A stretch of DNA of 64,000 nucleotides from Halarchaeum grantii (GTDB lineage Archaea > Halobacteriota > Halobacteria > Halobacteriales > Halobacteriaceae): assembly GCF_014647455.2 (NCBI RefSeq), contig NZ_BMPF01000005.1, positions 1 to 64,000 of the forward strand, in the 5' to 3' direction. The translations under genes and the position numbers were made by a program. Position 1 is the stretch's first letter. Each line of letters begins with the position of its first letter. The notes beneath the pieces are model-generated. The model worked only from the letters and a program-made list of their open reading frames with translations. It was not told where the DNA came from and did not search any database. Below are positions 56,601-64,000 of the stretch, in pieces.

Positions 56601-57660
56601 CCGTTTCTTCAGGAGACAATGAGCGAATGACCTCAATAGAACTAGAGTCTGTAATGTTGAATAACCTTTTTCCGAATTGAGTTGGATTGGCGAGAGTCGC
56701 ACTTGAGCCGATCCAGAGGGGAGAGTTGGTCTGATGGAGCTCACTTATTCGTTGAATATTTTTAATTATGTTCATCGCATGGGCCCCATACAGCCCTCTG
56801 TAGAGATGAACTTCGTCAAAAACGAGTGCATCAATATTTTGGATTATACCATAATTCGGCTTCAGAGAGAACATCTCGAGCGATTCTAGCGTCGTAATTA
56901 TAATGTCGGGTTCAACACCATTAGAGCGAATTCCCTCCCGATACAATACGACCTCCTCATCTGAGAATGAATGGTCATGATCCGGATTTTCACACGTAAT
57001 CCGATATCCACCACCATCTTTCTCAACAAGAAGCGAGGAAGAGTCTACACCGTCTTCTTCCCAACAGCTGGCTAGCTGGAACTGGTCATTCCGTTGGTTT
57101 ACAAGTTTATTTTCATCGATAACATCACCCTTATTTCTTGCAGTACTGCCGAAGTAGACACCGATAGACAAGTCGTTCCCATTACTATTCAATTCAGAGA
57201 GAGTCTCTAGTAAACGCTCAAACTGGTCTTCCAACAATGCAGTTCTCGGATAGACCATCGCCACTTGATCAGTATCAGTTCCCCCACATAGCTTCTGTAA
57301 TAAAGGAGCAGTAAACGCATCAGTCTTTCCTTGGCCCGTAGGAGCGGTTAGGAGAACACCTTCAGTAGACGAGTCATCGATCGCATCGTTTATTGCTTCC
57401 CAAGCTCGCTGCTGGAATCGGTACGGGGTATCGAATTCAAAAACGTTTTGTAAAACTCTACTAGAGAAGGGGGGAAGATCTCCATCTACTGGTAGTGCTC
57501 TGTGTTTCGGTTGAGCTTCGTATTTCACCGATTGAGTAACGTATGGTGGATCGTCCTGTGACGGTGAAAAAATCCGGCGGTTATACAGAATGCGTCTTAG
57601 CTTTGGCTCAAATTCGTTGGAAACACGCGAGAGGTCAGAATGCCGGTCAAAGAATTTCAT
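53608..57660 (-). CDS. YprA-type DEAD/DEAH helicase with DUF1998 domain
   Basis: A 1350-residue SF2 helicase. A Q-motif-like TPYRFQQRAWEAI lies near residue 78. Motif I is APTGQGKT (106-113), motif II DEVH (282-285), motif III SSATLANP, and motif VI QRIGRAGREP (near 530). After a helical middle, CPVCYDLLTDNDTCSKH near 958 may bind zinc. The DUF1998-like end has HTASHFFLVLIADISGINPR near 1100 and EQAEGGQGIVDLL near 1150. YprA/MrfA-type helicases with DUF1998 occur in repair and in DISARM, Druantia and Dpd-type immune systems. The DNA is AT-rich compared with the replicon core. It is transcribed last in a three-gene minus-strand group. Confidence 0.85.
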   Translation of the reverse strand: MKFFDRHSDLSRVSNEFEPKLRRILYNRRIFSPSQDDPPYVTQSVKYEAQPKHRALPVDGDLPPFSSRVLQNVFEFDTPYRFQQRAWEAINDAIDDSSTEGVLLTAPTGQGKTDAFTAPLLQKLCGGTDTDQVAMVYPRTALLEDQFERLLETLSELNSNGNDLSIGVYFGSTARNKGDVIDENKLVNQRNDQFQLASCWEEDGVDSSSLLVEKDGGGYRITCENPDHDHSFSDEEVVLYREGIRSNGVEPDIIITTLESLEMFSLKPNYGIIQNIDALVFDEVHLYRGLYGAHAMNIIKNIQRISELHQTNSPLWIGSSATLANPTQFGKRLFNITDSSSIEVIRSLSPEETEQSEEPDMEEASGVEHYQFLRTTDDTGVGSHFIQQSMLYGHHILPEQDKSAKMLSFIDSLSQINQRYGQLRDADVDQRMWEHHFQGNDRAWDGLEPDYAWDSPNAVMESLNIDKAHSRSRVRPDELAASDMILASPLLEVGIDISDIRAVAQYRPPWNASSFIQRIGRAGREPDENSFVMMFLASSPNDLNLYYRASRFLESDIRTPLNENNRVIESIHDNLWKFYETGWEFEKPGQKSLTPGDDKRFLRRFLVDVLEYDQFFDFIFSPGDEISRIVGHSIGRLDRPITKGKGYHEVLNKLEDEQSSIREELNIDDDRGFVQQSDSFEKISDTLDYIISEYIGVLNEMSGSGERIENADEALSNAQTEYTNADNLPLVEGDKKVDLFRKAAGHLRNISTELTMMADLGPTTRKRVQGLDEEVFEALNDINSLKAKLDSDQFDTLHKQSRQIYYLKKSLEAFEDYCFTFYAFYSIYAAKSLFRSAYYFNRALNTTGESLDDEVYFVPEDYFGNNSASVTISRGGDYVEEDKTSLFSQYAPYRAMYADSGQRMVVIEPDFDPHEDRPRLDFTSIAEGETDNNIFEPESIKATVINDASGRHSQGIVKFCPVCYDLLTDNDTCSKHSERQFGKIHSDPYISTEFGDLPNIESEESRYGNLIRRSGEGRIMLEKIDLEITPAFYLGDRFIPQYGQQYEIPIESRDPKLGVTLPTEGIELDLSETLSEIRESTEMWEDKIIGDRVVGIEEVVLHTASHFFLVLIADISGINPRDLHYGYRTQNENEDLSSDWIDNVYVFEQAEGGQGIVDLLTDELNEDGIHRIISSLERVAFNEQLEAERFCRNRANLEKITPDQDTPISDSDLTTAVDDFLAGRNVVAPERLQEELRSIVRKICRMDDNYNISRDELIDVKVNLVESRFQGESIDSAMQEHASVYPPELQNEIEASLCPPDIDECRNNLQFSGCQAENQSEVLSYEILRELVSRMIEGGSPTEGLFGYDV

Positions 57661-57758
57661 CTGGTCAAGGGGTATAGTGTGGTATGATTCTACGGTACAT
57701 TATAATTCTATTCATCGCTATTAGTCTGGAGACTCTGTCTATACGAAGTGGGATACTA

Positions 57759-60200
57759 TCAGTTCTCTCCATCCCCTACATGCTGTCGAGATCTATCTCC
57801 TGACTCGCGATTGTCTCGAAAACGCTGCTGTACTCCGCGGGGGAGTTCCTCAAGCAATAGCTCGTACAGTTGATCCGTCTCAAGTTTTTTATTCGACCAA
57901 CTCAGTTTAAATGATCCAGTACTGTGGATATATTCCGTAATGCTCTCAATATCGTCCGTAGTAAGAGGATCGAACCCATCAATTGTCTCCTTTGGGTTTT
58001 CGGTTCGGCAAACAAACTCAGTTGCAAAAAACACAAAAGCAGCATATAGCAGCTCTTGTTCGCTACCTTCACTGATCACACCATGAGCGATATTTGTCTC
58101 ACTGTTTGAAATCTTTGCAAAATTCACAGACCGCGAAGAGTCTGACGTATAATGGAGCCCCTGATGGCAAATTCCACAAATGTTTCGGAATTTGAATCGT
58201 TCAGACTCAGTTATTTGCGAGACCATCGTTTCCATGTCGGCATCACTAATTGGGCCACTTTGCCACGCTTTTACCACGTATCCCATGGATGCATACCAAA
58301 TTAGGGGGAGTACATCGCGCCGCTCTTCAACTAACCGCGGCCGTGACTTTGGCTTGTATTGTCTAAAGCAATGTAGCCAAAATTTTGAGAACAATTGAGT
58401 GCCATTTTCTGTTTGTAGACTTCGAAGAAGAACTGTATAATTCATTTCGACAGCGTGTAACCAAACTCCCTCACGAAGGGGGTTCGTCGCCTCATTTGAT
58501 CGAATTCCACGTTTCCGGATGGAATCACGAACAATTCTCACCACATCTTCGCTTATTGGCCCCAAATTTCGGGCATGGACCTCATCTAAGTGTCGGCCAT
58601 AATACTGGTCTATTGCATCAATAATCGCGTCTGCTAATGATAGAAATTCCTCGTTTAGTGCATTAGAGAAATGTCTATCCAATACCGCATGAACTTCATA
58701 TGTCTCATCTGTATTTTTAGTCTGTGATAGCTTCATATAGAGATGTACAGACATTTCTTGAAGTTGATTAGCAACCTCAGATCCAATCTCAGCTTCTTCA
58801 CGTATGTTGTTTTCATCCAATAGCTCCTGGCGTTTATCAATTGAGTAGATTATCAGATCAGATAGAACATCTGTATATCGCTCTATTGTGGATATTTCCC
58901 CCTCTTGGACGGATTCCGTCACAATCTCTTTGAATCCAGAGGTTAGGTCATCAAATTCATAGACCCAGTTAGAATTATCCAGTTCGATAGTCCCCGCGAC
59001 AGGCGGTAAGTTGAAATTTGGAGAAGATGCGTCGTCAACCAATTTTAGTATAGCAATAGTCCCATTATTATTATGTTTATGTATATTTGAGGAGAGATTA
59101 ATTACGATGTGGTCCTCGTACGGATAGAGAGGATCAATTGCCTGATTAAATGCAGCGAGGTCAACGTCTACAATGAATTTCCGGGATACAGGAATTGCGT
59201 TTCGGTGAGTGACCGGAAACTGCACACCATTCTTTTTAATTGACATACTCTCGGATAGATTCATCTTATCAGTTATAACCTCAGTTTGAGTACGTTCCGA
59301 AACACTAGGAAACTCTATTGGTTCAACATCTTGATCACGGAAACCGTCAGAAGTATTCACTTCGATGGAATTCAATCGTGACTGTGCTACCTCTCGATGG
59401 GTCTCTGCTTGTAGCTTTCTTTTGAAGTTATCCCTCAATTTCGACTCTAGACCGCGATCTAGAGGATTGGCAAAAACTTCGGACGTAATACGATAATACA
59501 CATAAAATAATGAGATGAGAGTGAGTGTTGAAGAAATTAGAACGATTAGCGAGTAGTTTACCGAATACGATTCCTCGACAGGGTCAAGGAGCAAAGATAT
59601 GCCCCCTACGACAAAGAGCGTTAGAAATGCGGTATATACTGTCGGAACAATCAGAGTACCCGAAATAAAGTCCTGGATAACCGTTCTATCGTGATATTCG
59701 TTTTCAATAAATTGCAATAAAAATACTATCACAACAAAACTGACACTTATTAGAGAAGCCAAGACAGTCCAAGTTGTCTGGACATCACTACCGGTCAACC
59801 GGATCCAGCTAATTGAATCAAAAGAGACCTGAGATAGCACAAGGATAGAAAGAGCTGCAATAGGTAGGATTACGACAAAGCTTTGATTCGTTTTTAAACG
59901 CCTTATCCGTTCCAAGCCAACCCATCGGGCTAAAGATAATCGGTAAAAGTCCTTCCGGCTATAGACTTCAATGCCAGACGTATACCACAGAGAGTCTCGT
60001 GAAAGTAGATGCTTCATACGAACGCACTCCCTGATATCGCGGTAGTATCTATTTCCTCTCCAAGACAGGAGAAGTAATATGATTGCACTAAATAAAAGAA
60101 AGCCAGACAAGATAGGGAGCTGCCTTGTGCCAATCTGCATCTTACTTATGGCGTTGTAAGTCAGCATCTTAAGTTGACGGGTTATTAACCAGATATTCAA
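57759..60200 (-). CDS. Multi-pass membrane protein of unknown family
   Basis: An 813-residue protein. Hydrophobic helices lie at about residues 30-46 (LPILSGFLLFSAIILLLL), 108-122, 143-165 (TVLASLISVSFVVIVFLLQF), 180-203 and 218-240. The remaining 570 residues appear soluble, with a helical C-terminus (DLIIYSIDKRQELLDENNI) and a possible Cys pair in NICGICHQGLHY. No nuclease or ATPase motif is recognised. It lies between the helicase and the transglycosylase genes on the same strand, 98 and 100 bases away. A membrane sensor or effector of the system is my guess. The start could also be Met12. Confidence 0.6.
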   Translation of the reverse strand: MNIWLITRQLKMLTYNAISKMQIGTRQLPILSGFLLFSAIILLLLSWRGNRYYRDIRECVRMKHLLSRDSLWYTSGIEVYSRKDFYRLSLARWVGLERIRRLKTNQSFVVILPIAALSILVLSQVSFDSISWIRLTGSDVQTTWTVLASLISVSFVVIVFLLQFIENEYHDRTVIQDFISGTLIVPTVYTAFLTLFVVGGISLLLDPVEESYSVNYSLIVLISSTLTLISLFYVYYRITSEVFANPLDRGLESKLRDNFKRKLQAETHREVAQSRLNSIEVNTSDGFRDQDVEPIEFPSVSERTQTEVITDKMNLSESMSIKKNGVQFPVTHRNAIPVSRKFIVDVDLAAFNQAIDPLYPYEDHIVINLSSNIHKHNNNGTIAILKLVDDASSPNFNLPPVAGTIELDNSNWVYEFDDLTSGFKEIVTESVQEGEISTIERYTDVLSDLIIYSIDKRQELLDENNIREEAEIGSEVANQLQEMSVHLYMKLSQTKNTDETYEVHAVLDRHFSNALNEEFLSLADAIIDAIDQYYGRHLDEVHARNLGPISEDVVRIVRDSIRKRGIRSNEATNPLREGVWLHAVEMNYTVLLRSLQTENGTQLFSKFWLHCFRQYKPKSRPRLVEERRDVLPLIWYASMGYVVKAWQSGPISDADMETMVSQITESERFKFRNICGICHQGLHYTSDSSRSVNFAKISNSETNIAHGVISEGSEQELLYAAFVFFATEFVCRTENPKETIDGFDPLTTDDIESITEYIHSTGSFKLSWSNKKLETDQLYELLLEELPRGVQQRFRDNRESGDRSRQHVGDGEN

Positions 60201-60300
60201 TCCTCTTTGTGAAGCAGGTTCCTAACAAGGCTAATATTCATCAAAGTTCCGGTAGGCTACAGCGAGTCTTAGTCCCAAGAGCCCAACAAAGCACGTTAAT

Positions 60301-62220
60301 TTATTTGTTCGTAGGTTCGCAAAGCGCCTCTTCAATAGTGTCTTGTAGTTCTCCTATATTTTCATCTCGATACATCTCCCAGAGTTGGAGTCGCTGGGGG
60401 TTAGAGGGAAGAATTATGCCGACGCCGGCGTTGGTAAACGCTTCCTCAAAGACGATTCGGTATTGTTTACTAGTAACATAACCAATCACCTTATCATACC
60501 GATTCCCGTATTCTTGCAAGTAGGATGTCAGCCGAGATATGACGAGTTCCCGCTGCTCATCATCCACACTATTGAGAGCGTAGTCATACTGTGTAATTGG
60601 ATCCAAGTGTTCGTCTGATTCAGGGACTGGACCATAGAGACCAGAAACGGTTAGTTTGGAGTATACTCCGTCATCCAGTTCATCAAGACCAGACTCTACT
60701 ACTTGGTGAGATTTAGATTCACTATATGGTTTAGTCTGGCTACAGGGAATAACCAGTAGCACTGGTGCAGCATCTGGCTCATGCGATCGGTCAAGGACAT
60801 TATAGTCGTCAGGCGTATGTTTTAAAGAAGTTGTTCCCATGGAGTTTTCAACTGGTTCTTCGGAGTCTTGGTCACGGATTAGTGGTTCTGGGTCGACATC
60901 AACAGAGAATGCGACCTTCGGTATATCGTCCCTTAGTTCTGGATCTCGCATCTGTGCCCGTTGCAGCCCTTTCCGAAGATCCGCATTATTTTCAGAGAGT
61001 TTGATAACATGGGACAGAAGAGAGCCCTCCTTAATCGCGTGCCGGACCTTTTCGACTTCTCTTTCATAGACCAAGAAGTTGTGATGTGCCATCAACGCGT
61101 AAAAATCACTTTTGAGGTACTTCGTCTCTGCAATGCTCTGATACGATGTGTCCGACTGCATTACAGTCCGCATTGCATCTATGTCGAGTTCAGCACACGC
61201 TTCACAATTACAGGTCCAGCTGTCAGAAGAAACATCAACGAAAGAAGTTTGTTTCCACGAATCTGGATCAATGAAATTCCTGTTCCGTGCTGTTTGGACG
61301 TAGGTTGTTGAGTCAAAGCTGTCGACTCCAAGCAACGACATCAGGCCAAAAAGTTTCCCACTAACACCAAAGACATGAAGCCCAAATTGATCTCGATATT
61401 CTTCTGGAATTGCATTTACTGCACCCTGAACGATATCGACCAAAGTGGCAATATTAGACCGTAAGGGCACTAGAGAGCCGATTGCAAACCCATCAATCAA
61501 AGATGGATCAGAGACCCGATTAAGCACTTCACCAATGTACCAATCGATTTCCTCGTAGTTGTGACCATGGATCGCGACATATACGGTAGGATCCCAGCCT
61601 TTGGTGTTGACATCCCCATGGTCTTCATTGAGGAGTTCAATTGTATCGAGTGCAGATTGTATACTGCGTTCGAGCCGCTCATCTTTTTCACTATCCCTCA
61701 GATCCTCGGGAATAGGGAAATCAAGAGTGGCAATAATATCCGCACCGAAGTCACGCTGGAGTTCAAGAACGCTTTCTGGGGTGGTACCTATTCCCCAATC
61801 ATTACTTACGTCTTCGCCTCTCCCCACTTGGAACGTATCTGACTGCATCAGTCGATACCCACCCGAGTCGATAAACAACGGCTCCGTAAATGATTCAGGT
61901 TGGGGATGCCAATCTTTTGGTGGGTCATGATTAGTGAAGTGCTCTCGAAGCGTATGTTCCCGCCAGTCGTCTAAATTATCCGGTGTCAAACCGAAATTCA
62001 GGAAGCTTAGTGCCTGATACATCGCTCCGTTAAATTTAGGAGAGCCAAACAGGCGGTTCCGAACCCGACTCCAAATACCGCCGGATTTGACAGTTGTGCC
62101 GCCAATAAAATCGAGAACAGGAAAGAATGCGGGAGTCTCCACACTCCCACTCGGGGTTCGGATTCGACCAGACCTAGCCTCACCGTCTCCATCTCGAGTG
62201 TTGGTTTCAAACGAGCCCAT
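60301..62220 (-). CDS. Transglycosylase (TGT/DpdA-like) fused to an ArcS-type domain
   Basis: A 639-residue protein in two parts. Residues 1-410 are a tRNA-guanine-transglycosylase fold of archaeal type. It has the substrate loop IDSGGYRLM with D118, GFAIGSLVPL at 244-253, the nucleophile in GVDSFDSTTY (D303), the zinc site C337, C339, C342 with H379/H380, and the helix VYEREVEKVRHAIKEG. Residues 486-639 carry the ArcS signature PC-SQT-KPY-SE-S-KS-H (492-505), then YDKVIGYVTSKQYRIVFEEA. No PUA domain is seen, unlike tRNA enzymes. TGT enzymes swap guanine for preQ0; ArcS adds lysine to preQ0 on the way to archaeosine. Both active sites look complete. DNA as substrate is inferred from the context. 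Confidence 0.82.
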   Translation of the reverse strand: MGSFETNTRDGDGEARSGRIRTPSGSVETPAFFPVLDFIGGTTVKSGGIWSRVRNRLFGSPKFNGAMYQALSFLNFGLTPDNLDDWREHTLREHFTNHDPPKDWHPQPESFTEPLFIDSGGYRLMQSDTFQVGRGEDVSNDWGIGTTPESVLELQRDFGADIIATLDFPIPEDLRDSEKDERLERSIQSALDTIELLNEDHGDVNTKGWDPTVYVAIHGHNYEEIDWYIGEVLNRVSDPSLIDGFAIGSLVPLRSNIATLVDIVQGAVNAIPEEYRDQFGLHVFGVSGKLFGLMSLLGVDSFDSTTYVQTARNRNFIDPDSWKQTSFVDVSSDSWTCNCEACAELDIDAMRTVMQSDTSYQSIAETKYLKSDFYALMAHHNFLVYEREVEKVRHAIKEGSLLSHVIKLSENNADLRKGLQRAQMRDPELRDDIPKVAFSVDVDPEPLIRDQDSEEPVENSMGTTSLKHTPDDYNVLDRSHEPDAAPVLLVIPCSQTKPYSESKSHQVVESGLDELDDGVYSKLTVSGLYGPVPESDEHLDPITQYDYALNSVDDEQRELVISRLTSYLQEYGNRYDKVIGYVTSKQYRIVFEEAFTNAGVGIILPSNPQRLQLWEMYRDENIGELQDTIEEALCEPTNK

Positions 62221-62339
62221 TAATATGGATTGAGATCAGCCCCGGAAAGGGTAAACTCTTCTGTTGGAGCATAGTCTGGCATTTCCTCAATAAACATGCG
62301 ATACTATCAAATAGCTACGATCTTATGTAAATCGTAGAT
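62221..62339. promoter_or_regulatory. Divergent promoter region of the two transglycosylases
   Basis: The 119 bases between the two divergent start codons must carry both promoters. AT-rich tracts lie at about 62300-62338. No copy of the TTAACCAACA promoter is present, so this island is controlled separately from the replicon's own genes. Confidence 0.45.
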
Positions 62340-63413
62340 ATGGTACGATCATTACCTGGGATAGAATGGTACGACGGTGCGGCATCAGGACAACAGCGGT
62401 CTGCATTAATGCGATTACAGCCTCAGCGGGTGATGATCTCCTACGCAACAGCGTGTAATACTCCGTGGAACAATCAGTACCAGTCGAGAGACGATTATAC
62501 ATTATTCGTTGATTCCGGGGGGTACCATCATATGAAAACAGGGTCTGGGGAATACAAAACGTCAAATGCCGATTACCTATCGTATATCAAAGAGAACGAG
62601 CCCAGATACTGGGCTCTTCGAGATTTCCCCTGTGAGCCATCACTATTATCCAAACTGGGGAGATCTATTCAGGATCATCAAGAACGGACAACCCAGAAGC
62701 ACGCCGAATTAGTGTCAGCAGTAGAGGATAGTTCTGTTCCAGGAGAGCCTGTCGCGGTACTACAAGGATGGGAAATTTCGGACTACCTAAGCCATATCGA
62801 CGAACTCCGCGAACAAGGGTCTTTGACAGATTACGTTGGGATTGGTTCCGTTTGTAGGCGTCATCAAGAAGAACCGATAGTGGATATTATTCTTGCAATC
62901 AGAGAGGAGCTACCACAGTCAGTCAATCTTCATGCGTTTGGAGTGAAAAATAGCGTACTCCAGTATTCTGAAGTAGTAGACGCTCTTCACAGCGCAGACT
63001 CTAGTGCTTATGATTATTCTGCTAGTCATTGCGCCAATCGGCTCACGGAGTCTTTCTCATATCGTGACAGCCTTTGGTCATGGTTGAATTGGCGGAGAAA
63101 ATTGTATGATCAAGTTGGAAGTAAATCATATATAAATAATACAACATTAACAGGGAATAAAGAAAAGCAAGAAGCGCATTCAAAGATGGCCGTCAGAGAT
63201 AAAGTCTGGTCAGCAGTCCTCGAAATTCTAAGAGGGTCACAGGGTCGGTTTACGATATCTGATTTACTAGAATTCGCCAGCATGAGCGAGTCCCAGAAAA
63301 ATACCGCAAGAAGGACACTACACTCGATGTCATCATCAGGGTGGATATCACATCAACCACATTCACAATATTGGTACCCTGGGCCCAAAGCACAGGCCGA
63401 ATTAACCCACTAG
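62340..63413 (+). CDS. dpdA: DpdA-like DNA transglycosylase with winged helix
   Basis: A 357-residue protein of the DpdA branch of the TGT family. It has FVDSGGYHH (D58), ALRDFPCEP (92-100), VAVLQGW, VGIGSVCRR, LHAFGVKN and the nucleophile in SADSSAYDYSA (D220). No CxCxxC zinc site of tRNA TGT is seen. Residues 283-345 form a winged helix (DKVWSAVLEILRGSQGRFT, then TARRTLHSMSSSGWISH). DpdA enzymes exchange guanine in DNA for preQ0 or a related 7-deazaguanine. It is divergent from the TGT-ArcS fusion gene, 119 bases away, and similarly AT-rich. Confidence 0.8.
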   Translation: MVRSLPGIEWYDGAASGQQRSALMRLQPQRVMISYATACNTPWNNQYQSRDDYTLFVDSGGYHHMKTGSGEYKTSNADYLSYIKENEPRYWALRDFPCEPSLLSKLGRSIQDHQERTTQKHAELVSAVEDSSVPGEPVAVLQGWEISDYLSHIDELREQGSLTDYVGIGSVCRRHQEEPIVDIILAIREELPQSVNLHAFGVKNSVLQYSEVVDALHSADSSAYDYSASHCANRLTESFSYRDSLWSWLNWRRKLYDQVGSKSYINNTTLTGNKEKQEAHSKMAVRDKVWSAVLEILRGSQGRFTISDLLEFASMSESQKNTARRTLHSMSSSGWISHQPHSQYWYPGPKAQAELTH

Positions 63414-63444
63414 CCATATTGTATCTATCATTTTCTCCCGTGGC

Positions 63445-63874
63445 CCCCCAGTCCGAAGGCTTCTTTCCCGGACTGTCGATCGAGGCGATGGCAGCCGTCA
63501 GCGTCTACGCCGCCTGTCGCCGCAACTGTCTTTCTCTGCCGCGTACAGACGTCATCGAGCCCGCACGCGTCGGCAAAAAATCGTGTGACGAACGCTATTC
63601 AGTCTTGAACGAGGAACTGGGACTGCCAGCGCGACCGATGTAACCCCTCGGATACCTCCGACCTCGACGTCCCAGACGAGATACGACGACAGGTGAAGAC
63701 ACTCGCAGAAAGACTGAAGAGACGCAGGTCGTACAGGTATGCACCGGCGGAATTCGCTGCCAGTTGCCTTTATTTCCCTGCACAGCAGGCTGACTATCGA
63801 CTTACACAGTCCGCAGTCGCCGATGTCACGGCCAACATAGTTCGTGGGCATCGCATACTCGAGGAACTAGAGTA
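63445..63874 (+). pseudogene. Decayed C-terminal TFB fragment
   Basis: The DNA matches the intact TFB gene from about position 47384. The frame reads SIEAMAAVSVYAACRRNCLS and ends at a stop after GLPARPM. After a frameshift it continues SDLDVPDEIRRQVKTLAERL and later DYRLTQSAVADV to EELE at 63872-63874. Stops and frameshifts make it inactive. It borders the right side of the Dpd-like island. Confidence 0.8.
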
Positions 63875-64000
63875 GCCCGACTCAATTCGGCAGTTATACA
63901 GAAGGTATTGATTCACGGCGTAGAAGTTGCAAATACGAATAGAGTAAATAGAGGGAGCGACGATGCTGACGAACTAGTTCCCTGCAGATCACTTTGACGC

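Noticed and set aside
53608-57660. Reading the helicase as DISARM DrmA/DrmB, joined with the 16-32 kb array
   Set aside because: It is more than 20 kb away, has very different base composition, is next to transglycosylase genes, and DUF1998 is in the same chain as the helicase, which fits YprA-type proteins.
60301-62220. Housekeeping tRNA archaeosine enzyme (TgtA or ArcS)
   Set aside because: No PUA domain is visible, the combination of active TGT half and ArcS motif is unusual, and the neighbours are defence-like. It stays the main alternative and cannot be excluded from sequence alone.

Overview
The window looks like a haloarchaeal accessory replicon (megaplasmid or plasmid-derived chromosomal segment). 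The evidence is acidic proteins, GC-rich coding DNA, three Orc1/Cdc6-type loci with iteron clusters, an archaeal TFB gene with decayed copies, haloarchaeal IS6-family insertion sequences, and many toxin-antitoxin pairs. I saw no rRNA, tRNA or CRISPR array.

Layout. 0-8.5 kb: a stand-alone PrimPol, a ComEC-type metallo-beta-lactamase lipoprotein with its DUF3006 partner, decayed fragments, small plasmid genes and a Doc-type toxin. 8.5-11.2 kb: a regulator/PIN pair and an IS6-family element split by a second IS, with both target duplications still readable. 11.3-14.1 kb: a two-gene unit of unknown function with a possible PD-(D/E)xK nuclease. 14.8-33 kb: a large defence array with an OB-fold protein, an AbrB-like protein, a DUF499 ATPase, a DUF1156 methyltransferase, an SF1 helicase, a TRAM protein, a STAND-like ATPase with a broken P-loop, and a PLD-SNF2 helicase. 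The methyltransferase is mosaic, with an AT-rich core between GC-rich ends. 33-53.4 kb: the replication and maintenance region, with Orc genes, iterons, AddA/AddB-like recombination proteins, TFB, HicAB, VapBC and UPF0175/PIN. It also holds a repeated promoter (inverted repeat TTAACCAACA/TGTTGGTTAA) and a repeated GTTTGTC leader. A block of the type DUF6735-iteron-orc-promoter-TFB occurs once intact (44.1-47.8 kb) and once decayed (33.2-34.4 kb).

53.6-63.4 kb is the most interesting part. It is an AT-rich island with a YprA-type DUF1998 helicase, a multi-pass membrane protein, a tRNA-guanine-transglycosylase-like protein fused to a domain carrying the complete ArcS motif PC-x3-KPY-x2-S-x2-H, and a divergent DpdA-like transglycosylase with a C-terminal winged helix. 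I propose an archaeal Dpd-like system that puts a 7-deazaguanine, possibly further converted towards archaeosine, into DNA, paired with a helicase and membrane component that could act on unmodified DNA. The families are read from the sequence; the joint function is inference. A decayed TFB fragment closes the right end.
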